NCBI RefSeq assembly: GCF_021991925.1
Contig: NZ_RXZI01000008.1
Coordinates: forward strand, 1-64,000
Reading direction: 5' to 3'
From: Sutcliffiella horikoshii
GTDB taxonomy: Bacteria; Bacillota; Bacilli; Bacillales; Bacillaceae_I
DNA: 64,000 nucleotides
Shown one piece after another: positions 1 through 7,443 of this stretch. A program made the translations under genes and the position numbers. The number at the start of each line of letters is the position of its first letter. Position 1 is the stretch's first letter. A model generated the notes under the pieces. It was not told the DNA's origin, searched no databases, and saw only the letters and a list, made by a program, of their open reading frames with translations.

Positions 1-312
1 AATTGTCTTCATCCATCCGATGATGACAATCTCGATAAGATTTTCCACTCCAAATTGTCTTCATCCATCCGATGATGACAATCTCGATAAGATTTTTCAC
101 TCCAAATTGTCTTCATCCATCCGATGATGACAATCTCGATAAGATTTTTCACTCCAAATTGTCTTCATCCATCCGATGATGACAATCTCGATAATATTTT
201 TCACTCCAAATTGTCTTCATCCATCCGATGATGACAATCTCGATAAGATTTTCCTCTCCAAATTGTCTTCATCCATCTGATGATGACAATTTCGATAAGA
301 ATTTTCCTCTCC
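1..312. repeat. six-copy 52-bp tandem repeat
   Basis: Six head-to-tail copies start at 1, 53, 105, 157, 209 and 261; period exactly 52 bp with only a few substitutions. The array may continue left of the window. Each unit contains an imperfect palindrome (ATTGTCTTCATC, 5-bp loop, GATGATGACAAT; 11 of 12 positions pair). It ends 11 bp from the stop codon of the minus-strand MFS gene, so it lies in that gene's 3' flank. Function unknown. Confidence 0.95.
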
Positions 313-320
313 AAAGAAAT

Positions 321-340
321 GGCTCAGCGTGCCTGTTCCC
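321..340. repeat. dispersed 3'-end motif, copy
   Basis: Degenerate copy of the GGGTCGAGGCACCTGTCCCC family; it covers the stop codon and last codons of the MFS gene. Confidence 0.5.
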
Positions 341-1523
341 TCGGCACCTCTCTCTGATCCAGATGATAACTCAAGAAGGTAAGTAGACTCGCGCATACAG
401 CAACAATCCCGCCAACCCACGTTACATGGATGAGACCGACTTGATGGTAGACGAACCCGCCTAGGGCAGACCCGAGTGCGATACCGACGTTGCTTGCCAC
501 CGGCATGAGGGAAGCAGCGAGTCCTGTTGCTTTAGGCTGATAGATCTTAGCTAAATCTATCAGGTAAAGCTGTGTCGAGGTAGTTAAAAGAATGGCCATC
601 AATGACATTAATCCAATGTTGACAAGCCCCAACCCGAAGTGATTAATGGTCCAAAATAAGCTGATCAATACAACCGCCTGCACGAGAAACACAAATCGGA
701 GGCGACCGATTGCATTATGGCTGGCTATTTTACCTGCCAGGATATTGCTGAAAATCGAGATGAATCCGTACACGAAAAGGATCAAGCTGATGGAATAGGT
801 TGGTGCTCCCATCCCTTTTAGAATTGGAACAAGGTACGTAAACACGACATAGGTTGCCCCAAATCCCAGGGCAGGAATGAAAAAGGCGATCAGAATTCGC
901 GGATTGGTCAGCAACGAGAACTGATCCCGGATCGAACTTCGAACCTGGCTGAGCTTGCTTGGCAGCACAGAATAGGATGCAAGGAACGCCAATACTCCGA
1001 GTATCGTAGTCAGCATGAACGTGGAATTCCAGCCAAACCAGGACGAAACCAAGGTCCCAATCGGTACACCGATGACGTTCGCTAGGGTAAAACCACCGAA
1101 AACAAATGATATGGCAAGACCCCGCTTGGCTGCTGGCATGGTCTCACTTGCTACGATCATGGCAAGTGAGATCAGCACACCCGTCACAATTGCCGTCAAG
1201 ATCCGGAAAGAAAGTAACATCGTATAGGATGTAGAAATGGCGCACAACGCGTTGAAAATTATGAAAGCCCCTATTAAAAACAACATCCATTTCCGCTTTG
1301 GAAAATGACTTGTTGCCGACATCACGATAGGTGTCGCAATGGCAAACGTAATGGCAAACGCAGAAACGAGCGTACCAGCTCTTGCATTAGACATCTCAAG
1401 GCTTGAGGAAATATCCGTCAAGATCCCAACTATAACAAACTCGCTTGTCCCAAGGACAAACGTTAATAAAGAAAGTGTCAAGATGAGCAACCAATGTTGC
1501 CTCGTTAATTTTTCAGATTGCAT
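324..1523 (-). CDS. MFS transporter, DHA1 (drug/H+ antiporter) type
   Basis: A 399-residue protein with about 12 hydrophobic segments, the usual size for a major facilitator of the DHA1 group (AraJ/YdhP/chloramphenicol-exporter relatives). The N-terminus (LLTFVLGTSEFVIVGIL) is the typical first helix of this group, and residues near 130 (SETMPAAKRGLAISFVFGG) match the usual cytosolic loop. It probably exports a small molecule across the cytoplasmic membrane by proton antiport; the substrate cannot be read from sequence. The ATG follows an AGAGGT ribosome site. The last codons (VPREQAR and stop) lie inside a copy of a short dispersed repeat. No operon partner. Confidence 0.85.
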   Translation of the reverse strand: MQSEKLTRQHWLLILTLSLLTFVLGTSEFVIVGILTDISSSLEMSNARAGTLVSAFAITFAIATPIVMSATSHFPKRKWMLFLIGAFIIFNALCAISTSYTMLLSFRILTAIVTGVLISLAMIVASETMPAAKRGLAISFVFGGFTLANVIGVPIGTLVSSWFGWNSTFMLTTILGVLAFLASYSVLPSKLSQVRSSIRDQFSLLTNPRILIAFFIPALGFGATYVVFTYLVPILKGMGAPTYSISLILFVYGFISIFSNILAGKIASHNAIGRLRFVFLVQAVVLISLFWTINHFGLGLVNIGLMSLMAILLTTSTQLYLIDLAKIYQPKATGLAASLMPVASNVGIALGSALGGFVYHQVGLIHVTWVGGIVAVCASLLTFLSYHLDQREVPREQAR

Positions 1524-1697
1524 ACATACCTCTTTTCTAAGCTGAATGGAAATGTGTGATGTGGTAGATAAACAACCTAACTATCATAACATAATGCATG
1601 CTGTTTTAAGAAATATTCTCGCAGTAGAAAAGAATTAAAGGAATTGACCTATAAAACAAGAATAACCCTTTAAATGATTTTTAAGGGAGTGTAGGTA

Positions 1698-2186
1698 ATG
1701 ACACATGCAAAAGAAGTACTTGCCAATCAGCTGTTGGCCAATGCGAATGATACAAGTTGGTATGTTTCCCTTGAGGAAGCGCTTGAAGGGCTTAAGGAAG
1801 AAGAGGCATTTTGGAAACCGAATGAGGATTCTAACAGTATTGCGGAGATTGTGTGGCACCTTTTATTCTGGAATAATATTTGGCAAAAGCGGTATCGTGC
1901 TGCAAATGTTAAAGCCGTTCCATCCGTTGAAAATAATGAGGAGAGCTTCATCCTTCCAAAAGGTTACAGTTTTGATCGCATGAAATCTGAGCTGCTTGAA
2001 GGTCTATTGGCTTGGCAGGAAATCCTTACAGAAGAAAAGCTTGACGGAGAGGCCACTGGTTTTCCCGTGGAAGCGAAATGGTGGCATCTAATAAGCAATG
2101 CTACCACTCATAACGCCTATCATATCGGACAAATCCTATACATTCGGAAACTGCAGGGGAGTTGGAAAAAGTGTAGGACCAGGTGA
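1698..2186 (+). CDS. DinB-family protein
   Basis: A 162-residue four-helix-bundle protein of the DinB/YfiT superfamily, with the metal-ligand histidines of the family: one in SIAEIVWHLLFW (about residue 54) and two in ATTHNAYHIGQ (about residues 138-142). Members are often thiol-transferases or stress-linked proteins; the reaction here is unknown. A good AAGGGAG site precedes the ATG. The C-terminus after RKLQ is replaced by a basic tail and stop that coincide with a degenerate motif at about 2173-2195, so the end may be altered. A second, unrelated-in-position DinB protein lies at 35761. Confidence 0.8.
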   Translation: MTHAKEVLANQLLANANDTSWYVSLEEALEGLKEEEAFWKPNEDSNSIAEIVWHLLFWNNIWQKRYRAANVKAVPSVENNEESFILPKGYSFDRMKSELLEGLLAWQEILTEEKLDGEATGFPVEAKWWHLISNATTHNAYHIGQILYIRKLQGSWKKCRTR

Positions 2187-2213
2187 TTCCACTGTACCTC
2201 GAGATATCCCCAA

Positions 2214-2247
2214 AAAAGCCGAGAATACAAGGCTATTCTCGGCTTTT
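2214..2247. terminator. bidirectional terminator hairpin
   Basis: AAAAGCCGAGAAT and ATTCTCGGCTTTT form a 13-bp stem. U-tracts result on both strands, so it serves the + strand DinB gene and the - strand SDR gene that converge here. The same stem recurs at 3161-3195 and 6261-6290. Confidence 0.9.
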
Positions 2248-2255
2248 CATAAAAT

Positions 2256-2275
2256 GGGTCGAGCAACCTCTCCCC
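2256..2275. repeat. dispersed 3'-end motif, copy
   Basis: GGGTCGAGCAACCTCTCCCC, between the terminator and the SDR stop codon. Confidence 0.7.
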
Positions 2276-2281
2276 AAATAA

Positions 2282-3046
2282 TTAGTTCTCCTTCATAACT
2301 AGCTTGGCAACTTTAGCTGCCGATTGTCTTGGTAGAAACTTTGCTGCCAATGCCCCGACTTTATTAAACCTTCCTGTGATCACCACTCTTTTTCCACGCA
2401 TCAAAGCTTGATAGCCTTGTTTTGCTACTATTTCCGAAGGCATCGCATTGCTGAACATTTTCGTGTTCCCCACGTTTGCAACAGAGCTAAAGTTTGTCTT
2501 TGTCGCTCCAGGACAAAGAGTGGTTACGGTGATGGAGTCCTCTTTTAACTCCTCGGCTAACGCTTCTGAAAAAGATAGAACAAAAGCTTTTGTTGCATAA
2601 TATACCGCCATATTCGGTCCTGGTTGAAAAGCGGCAGTGCTGGCAACGTTTAATATTTTCCCAGATTTACTTTTCTTCAGTTCCGGAAGCAAATGATAGG
2701 TTAATTCGGTCAACGAAGAAACATTAAGCTGAATCATATTTAATTGTTGCTCCACACTAAGGGATTCAAAGGAACCTAATAGTCCAAAACCAGCATTATT
2801 TACTAATACATCCACCTTAATGTCATGCTTCTTCATTTCATGGACGATTTCCTTGATCGCATCAGGCTTGCTAAGATCCTTTGGAATGACAGTGACGTTA
2901 ATATTGGGGTAGCTCTTCTTTATCTCAAGAAGCTTTTCTTCACTACGTGCAATTACTACTAGGTTATATCCATCCTTCGCGAATAATTTAACAAATTCCA
3001 AACCAAGTCCACTGGATGCACCAGTGATTACAGCTGTTTTAGTCAT
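2282..3046 (-). CDS. short-chain dehydrogenase/reductase (SDR)
   Basis: A 254-residue classical SDR that reduces or oxidises a carbonyl/hydroxyl group with NAD(P)(H). Visible motifs: TGASSGLG at residues 8-15 (cofactor), NNAG at 83-86, catalytic Ser136 in NVASTAAF and YxxxK at Tyr149-Lys153. The sequence resembles the DltE/YqjQ-like branch, substrate unknown. The ATG is preceded by AAGGAAGG. A perfect 10-bp inverted repeat 29 bp upstream suggests that a repressor controls it. Probably monocistronic; a bidirectional terminator follows. Confidence 0.88.
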   Translation of the reverse strand: MTKTAVITGASSGLGLEFVKLFAKDGYNLVVIARSEEKLLEIKKSYPNINVTVIPKDLSKPDAIKEIVHEMKKHDIKVDVLVNNAGFGLLGSFESLSVEQQLNMIQLNVSSLTELTYHLLPELKKSKSGKILNVASTAAFQPGPNMAVYYATKAFVLSFSEALAEELKEDSITVTTLCPGATKTNFSSVANVGNTKMFSNAMPSEIVAKQGYQALMRGKRVVITGRFNKVGALAAKFLPRQSAAKVAKLVMKEN

Positions 3047-3074
3047 CGTAACAACCTTCCTTTATATTAAAGTT

Positions 3075-3100
3075 TATATGTTTAAGTGTTTAAACATATA
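3075..3100. promoter_or_regulatory. palindromic operator upstream of the SDR gene
   Basis: TATATGTTTA, a 6-bp spacer, then TAAACATATA: perfect 10-bp arms, located 29-54 bp upstream of the SDR start. The length and symmetry suit a TetR- or MarR-type dimer, but no such regulator is encoded nearby. Confidence 0.6.
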
Positions 3101-3160
3101 ATAAGTTAGGCGGATATTCTTTGTCAATTGTTTTATTCGTAAGGTGGTGAAAAGCGGAGA

Positions 3161-3195
3161 AAAAAAGCCGAGAAATCCTAGTATTCTCGGCTTTG
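3161..3195 (-). terminator. terminator of the methyltransferase-dedA-TCS operon
   Basis: Stem AGCCGAGAA/TTCTCGGCT followed by a T7 run on the minus strand, about 45 bp beyond the histidine kinase stop codon. Confidence 0.9.
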
Positions 3196-3218
3196 CTTGG
3201 CACTTTATCATTGATAGT

Positions 3219-3238
3219 GGGTCGAGGGACCTGTCCCC
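3219..3238. repeat. dispersed 3'-end motif, copy
   Basis: GGGTCGAGGGACCTGTCCCC, ending at the histidine kinase stop codon; close to consensus. Confidence 0.8.
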
Positions 3239-4297
3239 TCAACCTGTACGCGGTAACTCCATTATTATTGTGAAATTACCTTGTTCGCTTGTAGCCCACA
3301 CCTTGCCGTCGTGCATCTGAATGATGCTTTTGACAATGGCGAGCCCGAGTCCGGATCCGGTTGAGGCGCGCGATTGGTCCTTTTTGTAGAAACGTTTGAA
3401 CAGCTGATCTACCTCTTCGTCGGAAAGAGGGGAGGCTGGATTAGAAAAAGAGATAAGGACGTTCTCCTCTTGTTCGATGGTTGTTTGAATGGTAAGGGTG
3501 GAGGGCTTCAAACTATATCGAACCGCATTGGTGAGCAGGTTTTCAAAGACGCGAATCAAATTTTCTGTATCTGCTTCCATCCAAACACTCTCCTTGCTCA
3601 AATCAAGGGCAACTTGCATATCCTCTGGTAAGGTTCCCTCACTTTCCATGACAAATTGTTGAAGAAGTAAGTTCAGGTTCACACGTTGCTTAGCGAGGTT
3701 TGCTTGATTGTCAGACAAGGTAGTAAGATCGAACAGATCATTAATCAGGCGTTCCAATTGAAGAGATTTCAAATAGGAAATATCAATAAATTCACTTTTT
3801 TCCTGTTCGGATTCATACCTTTCTTCCCGGACGGCACTCAGAAAGCCAGTGATGGAAGTGAGTGGTGTCCGCAAGTCATGAGAGATATTGGCGATCAGTT
3901 CATTTTTTTCTTTCTCCAATTTCTTCTGATATTCAAATCTATCTTTTAACTCAGCCGCCATTTGATTGATATTTCGAGAAAGGGAGGAGAGTTCATCTTT
4001 TCCTTTAACCGGAATGGTACGTTCCAGGTTTCCTTCCCCCATGGCCCTTATGCCGGCCTCTATATTCCGTATATACAGGAGAGTAGGGCGAAATAACAGG
4101 TAAAACATCCCGATGAAGAATAATATGCTGAAACTAAAATTGGCAAAGGCAATGATGTTCCATTGCAGGACCGTCAGCTTTTCAAGCTCCAAAAGTCCAT
4201 AAATAAATTGAGCTGGAAAGCTGAATATAAAGATGCTTAAGACACCGCTAATAACGAAGATACCAAGTATTTTTGTCATCAATTTTTTGGTCAGCAT
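3239..4297 (-). CDS. sensor histidine kinase, two-component
   Basis: A 352-residue membrane histidine kinase. Two transmembrane segments (about residues 8-33 and 47-70) leave only a short extracytoplasmic loop, so the signal is probably sensed in or at the membrane. HAMP follows (about 70-122), then the dimerisation domain with phospho-acceptor His140 in ISHDLRTPLTS, and an ATPase domain with an N box (FENLLTNAVRYS) and G box (GSGLGLAIVKS). The start ATG overlaps the response regulator stop by 7 bp (ATGCTGA), so the two are translationally coupled. It is the last gene of a four-gene operon with a DedA protein and a lipid-methyltransferase-like enzyme, which points to an envelope signal. Confidence 0.93.
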   Translation of the reverse strand: MLTKKLMTKILGIFVISGVLSIFIFSFPAQFIYGLLELEKLTVLQWNIIAFANFSFSILFFIGMFYLLFRPTLLYIRNIEAGIRAMGEGNLERTIPVKGKDELSSLSRNINQMAAELKDRFEYQKKLEKEKNELIANISHDLRTPLTSITGFLSAVREERYESEQEKSEFIDISYLKSLQLERLINDLFDLTTLSDNQANLAKQRVNLNLLLQQFVMESEGTLPEDMQVALDLSKESVWMEADTENLIRVFENLLTNAVRYSLKPSTLTIQTTIEQEENVLISFSNPASPLSDEEVDQLFKRFYKKDQSRASTGSGLGLAIVKSIIQMHDGKVWATSEQGNFTIIMELPRTG

Positions 4298-4977
4298 GAG
4301 AGTTTATACCCCACTCCCCAAACGGTTTCGATATAGCGTTTGCCGGTCTCTTTTTCCAACTTCTCCCTAATTTTTCTGATATGAACCATAACCGTGTTGT
4401 CAGATCCGTACGAATCTTCATGCCAGACATTGGTATAAATCTGTTCAGCGCTGAAGATTTTTTCCTTATTTTTCGCCAGCAAAAGGAGGATGTCAAATTC
4501 CCTTGGCGTAAAATTAATTTGTTGAGTGTTAACGGTTACTAGTCTTGTTTGTGTGTCGATTGTGATATCACAAACGTGGATGGTAGCATCTTGCGCTTCA
4601 TGAAATACCTTATGTCGCCTCACCTGCGCTTTGATGCGGGCTGCCAGCTCCAACGGATTGAAGGGTTTTGTCATATAATCATCTGCGCCAAGACTTAGGC
4701 CTGTGATTTTATCCATGTCCTCGGATTTGGCAGAAAGAAGAATGACAGGGATGACTTTTTGCTCCCTTATCTTCATCAATGTCTGTATCCCATCTAATTT
4801 AGGCATCATGATGTCTAGTACGATGCAGTCTACCGTATGTTTTTCCAAAAGCTCTAATGCTTCTTTTCCGTTAGAAGCTTGATACACTTGATAGGCTTCA
4901 TTTTTTAGATAGACAGTGATGAGCTTTCGAATAGATTCATCATCATCCACGATCAGGATGGAGGTCAGATTTTTCAT
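4291..4977 (-). CDS. OmpR/PhoB-family response regulator
   Basis: A 228-residue regulator with a receiver domain (Asp11/Asp12 acidic pocket, phospho-acceptor Asp55 in VLDIMMPK, Lys104 in MTKPF) and a C-terminal winged helix ending in ETVWGVGYKLSC. It has its own AGAGGAG ribosome site although the start lies 35 bp inside the dedA gene. Cognate kinase is the next gene. A tandem CTTAAGG site with 10-bp spacing in front of the operon is the likely autoregulatory target. Confidence 0.94.
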   Translation of the reverse strand: MKNLTSILIVDDDESIRKLITVYLKNEAYQVYQASNGKEALELLEKHTVDCIVLDIMMPKLDGIQTLMKIREQKVIPVILLSAKSEDMDKITGLSLGADDYMTKPFNPLELAARIKAQVRRHKVFHEAQDATIHVCDITIDTQTRLVTVNTQQINFTPREFDILLLLAKNKEKIFSAEQIYTNVWHEDSYGSDNTVMVHIRKIREKLEKETGKRYIETVWGVGYKLSC

Positions 4978-5578
4978 TTTGTTTACTCCTCTTGTAAGTG
5001 TTCGTTTTATTATAAAGAAAATAGGTTAATATTCCAATTCCAAGTAAGATGCCGAACCATAGTCCATATTGAAAAGCGAGGTCTGCTATCATTTCTATAT
5101 GTTCCCCAAATGTAGCACCTAAAATGAAATAGGATAGGGTCCAGAAGAAGCCGGTGGTATAAGAGTATAGGGCATAGCGTTTAAAACTCATTTTGTTGAT
5201 GCCGACTAGATACGGGACAATATGGCGGACGAATGGGATGAAATAGCTGAGAGCCAAAGCATAGTGATTGTATTTTTCAAGGAGATGTTGCGCTCTTAGC
5301 AGATGTTTGTTCTTCTGCTTTGCTAATACGCGGTCCACCACTTTGACCCCCATCACTCTCCCTAAGATATACCCAATAGACAAACCAGAGACAACCCCAA
5401 GATACGTCAATAGAAAGGCAGGGATTGGTTGAAGGATTCCAATGGAAGAAACGATTCCGCCGCTCATCACGATGACCTCATCAGGTATTGGCATTCCTAC
5501 AATCCCAAGCCAGAGACAAAAGAACAATGCGGCATAACCATAATTCCCAATTAAGCTGATCAATTCATTTACATCCAC
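4943..5578 (-). CDS. DedA-family membrane protein
   Basis: A 211-residue polytopic membrane protein of the DedA/SNARE-associated family (VGMPIPDEVIVMSGG near residue 27; YFIPFVRHIVPYLVGINKMS near 111 with the conserved R-H). Members act as membrane lipid scramblases/transporters (undecaprenyl phosphate or phosphatidylethanolamine) and affect antimicrobial peptide resistance. The start is GTG, placed directly after the TAA of the upstream methyltransferase gene with no gap, which implies coupled translation. It overlaps the following regulator by 35 bp. Confidence 0.9.
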   Translation of the reverse strand: MDVNELISLIGNYGYAALFFCLWLGIVGMPIPDEVIVMSGGIVSSIGILQPIPAFLLTYLGVVSGLSIGYILGRVMGVKVVDRVLAKQKNKHLLRAQHLLEKYNHYALALSYFIPFVRHIVPYLVGINKMSFKRYALYSYTTGFFWTLSYFILGATFGEHIEMIADLAFQYGLWFGILLGIGILTYFLYNKTNTYKRSKQNEKSDLHPDRG

Positions 5579-6139
5579 TTAGTCACCCACTTTCTTGCAT
5601 GACAGGACATAAGCAGGAGGGAGGTTCCCCCATACTTTTTTTAACTCGATGCTTTGAAAAAATTGCTGGATGAAGGCTTTTTTAACCAGAGAATATTGAA
5701 AGGTGAGGAAGCTCCCGTCATCATCCAGAAAATCTGATATTCTATTTAAAATGTTCTTAGAGACAGCGGCGGGCATCGATGTAAAAGGCAATCCGGATAA
5801 GACGACATCTATTTTTGATAGGTGAAGCTCCTGCAAGTAATCCTTCATATTCTCAGCAGATCCATGAATGATGTGTAGATTGGGAACGTCCTTAAATTGA
5901 CTTTGCAATTGTTTAACAAACGTCTGATTAATCTCTATGAGGATCAGAGTGGTATCGGCCTTTTTTCTTTTGAGGATCTCTTTTGTGAAAACCCCGGTTC
6001 CCGGCCCCAATTCTATGATGGTCTTTGTATTCTTATAATTTATTTGTTCTGCCATTTTTCTCGCAAGGTATCTAGAACTTGGAGCGATGGCGCCAGTGGT
6101 TCTAGGATGTCTGATATATTCGGTTAAAAAACTAATCAT
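5579..6139 (-). CDS. SAM-dependent methyltransferase, phospholipid N-methyltransferase-like
   Basis: A 186-residue class I methyltransferase with motif I ELGPGTGVFT at residues 44-53 and an acidic residue ending strand 2 (LILIE). The N-terminus (RTTGAIAPSSRYLARKM) is typical of the COG3963 phospholipid N-methyltransferase/rRNA-dimethylase-like group (B. subtilis YrhH relatives). No membrane helix. First gene of an operon with dedA and a two-component system, so a lipid substrate is plausible, but I infer this from family and context only. Confidence 0.8.
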   Translation of the reverse strand: MISFLTEYIRHPRTTGAIAPSSRYLARKMAEQINYKNTKTIIELGPGTGVFTKEILKRKKADTTLILIEINQTFVKQLQSQFKDVPNLHIIHGSAENMKDYLQELHLSKIDVVLSGLPFTSMPAAVSKNILNRISDFLDDDGSFLTFQYSLVKKAFIQQFFQSIELKKVWGNLPPAYVLSCKKVGD

Positions 6140-6178
6140 TTACTGTTTCCCCTCATTTCCTTTGTCCTTCTTGAAAAG

Positions 6179-6234
6179 AGTATAAAGGGAGAATCTGAAG
6201 ATAATAGGAGGAGAAATCTTAAGGTTTCTTAAGG
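6179..6234 (-). promoter_or_regulatory. promoter with tandem CTTAAGG response-regulator site
   Basis: On the minus strand TATACT (6179-6184) is a good -10; the -35 position (6202-6207) is poor, as in activated promoters. Two CTTAAGG boxes at 6218-6224 and 6228-6234 are 10 bp apart, one helical turn, just upstream of the -35. This is the classical arrangement for an OmpR-type activator, most simply the regulator encoded in this operon. Confidence 0.6.
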
Positions 6235-6260
6235 AATGAAAATGAGGAGTTGATGTAAAT

Positions 6261-6290
6261 AAAAAAGCCGAGAAAATGGCATTCTCGGCT
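6261..6290 (-). terminator. terminator of the first DUF3231 gene
   Basis: Stem AGCCGAGAA/ATTCTCGGCT with a T6 run on the minus strand, 165 bp beyond the 6455 stop codon. Shares its stem with 2214-2247 and 3161-3195. Confidence 0.75.
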
Positions 6291-6454
6291 CAGGTTGAAT
6301 ATGGGTTATTTTAATTCAGTATTCTTCTGCAAAAAAAAACCTTCGTTGGTAGGATACAATACATAAAAATATCCTTTTTACCATTTGAAAGGGATATGTA
6401 TAAGGTGAATGCCCAGCGTCGAATTCGTAAGGTTCAGTTCTCTGCTGCAGGCAA

Positions 6455-7006
6455 TTACCGTGGGGAACCTGGTGGATAGTAGTATGGCGGGACTTTCAGC
6501 CAGCCGCGCTTTTTCATCAAGGTTTTTAGTGTGGTTCCAAATGTGACCCAGTCAGAGAAAAAGCCAAGCCACATCATCCCTACATCATTGCGAACCGAAT
6601 CCGCCTGTCCTTTGGCACATTGCTGCATGCATACGACTTGCTTGAATGCAACCCCATTCGTAATTTCATCGTCAGTCAGCTTGACACCCAATGGTATCTG
6701 CTTGGAGTCGGACTCCGGTTTCGAAGAGGTTACATCCGGTAGTGGGATGCCCTCTTTCTTCATAAACTTGCTCAACGTCTCGACCTGGCCCTCACATATA
6801 CGGATTATATCGATCAGCATTTCTTTGACTTCATCGTCTGTCGTGGTGTTCAGACTTACTTCCTCATACCGGATAAACTCTTCCATCGTGGTCAGATACA
6901 CCCATAAGTCACCCACTTCGATGACATGAAGAGGCGTATCTGGTTCGTCAATATTATCCACTCCTGTTTTCAGGAGATTCCAAACGGCTTCAAATGGATT
7001 AGGCAT
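6455..7006 (-). CDS. DUF3231 family protein
   Basis: A 183-residue soluble, mostly helical protein of the Bacillus DUF3231 family (ferritin-like helical bundle, function unknown). It is a paralogue of the protein at 16000-16554: both have PLHV-x-EV-x-DLW near residue 26, KLT-x-DEI in the middle and end in GWL-x-VPP-x-Y-x-PPG. Families of this type are usually present in several copies and are often sporulation-linked; I see no signal peptide or membrane segment. The ATG has a GGAGGTG site 7 bp upstream. Monocistronic. Confidence 0.75.
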   Translation of the reverse strand: MPNPFEAVWNLLKTGVDNIDEPDTPLHVIEVGDLWVYLTTMEEFIRYEEVSLNTTTDDEVKEMLIDIIRICEGQVETLSKFMKKEGIPLPDVTSSKPESDSKQIPLGVKLTDDEITNGVAFKQVVCMQQCAKGQADSVRNDVGMMWLGFFSDWVTFGTTLKTLMKKRGWLKVPPYYYPPGSPR

Positions 7007-7163
7007 TTTTTTTCACCTCCTCAGCTTTATTATTTTCAAACAATTTATAAAAGATGTATTTAAATAACACTTCATCATCAAATTTCCCTGATACTAAGCA
7101 AGGTTACCTGGAGCTGGACCTCTTCAATGTTAAACTATTTATACTGTCTCCTATTCCAAAAAA

Positions 7164-7192
7164 ACACGCCAACCCCTGGAGGTTTGGCGTAT
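7164..7192 (-). terminator. terminator hairpin, left copy flanking the repeat element
   Basis: ACGCCAA/TTGGCGT stem with a T7 run on the minus strand. A near-identical hairpin lies at 7412-7439, on the other side of the 7193-7411 element. Confidence 0.8.
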
Positions 7193-7411
7193 CAGACTGT
7201 TGACAAACTCTAATAATCTTTAGATTTGCATTTACATGTTGATCTTCGTTCCAGGCGCTTCGCTTTCCGCGGGCGGTCCGGGAGCCTCCTCAGGCTACGC
7301 CCTGCGGGGTCTCCCATGTCCCTTCCTCCCGCAGGAGTCTGCGCGCCTTCCACTACGATCAACATAGTTATTACATAACTTGAAGATTAAAATAGCTTTG
7401 TCTACACACTG
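7193..7411 (+). mobile_element. MITE-like repeat element, copy 1 (219 bp)
   Basis: Starts CAGACTGTTGACAAAC and ends with the reverse complement of CAGTGTGTAGACAAAG, i.e. imperfect 16-bp terminal inverted repeats (12 of 16 match). The GC-rich core (GCGCTTCGCTTTCCGCGGGC, then CCCGCAGGAGTCTGCGCGCC) recurs inverted at 42137-42305. No ORF. It is bordered on both sides, with no gap, by copies of a terminator hairpin. The core is a repeat seen in many Bacillus genomes, to my knowledge. Confidence 0.75.
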
Positions 7412-7439
7412 ACACGCCAACCCTAGAGGTTTGGCGTGT
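7412..7439 (-). terminator. terminator of the STAS gene, right copy flanking the element
   Basis: ACACGCCAA/TTGGCGTGT stem, 5 bp beyond the stop codon of the 7444 gene. Direct repeat of 7164-7192. Confidence 0.85.
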
Positions 7440-7443
7440 TTCT

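Noticed and set aside
1-312. CRISPR array
   Set aside because: The 52-bp units are fully repeated without unique spacers, so it is a simple tandem repeat; no cas genes nearby.
7193-7411. Structured RNA gene
   Set aside because: The GC-rich inverted core could fold, but the element is repeated in inverted orientation, has inverted terminal repeats and is flanked by duplications, which suits a MITE-like repeat better.
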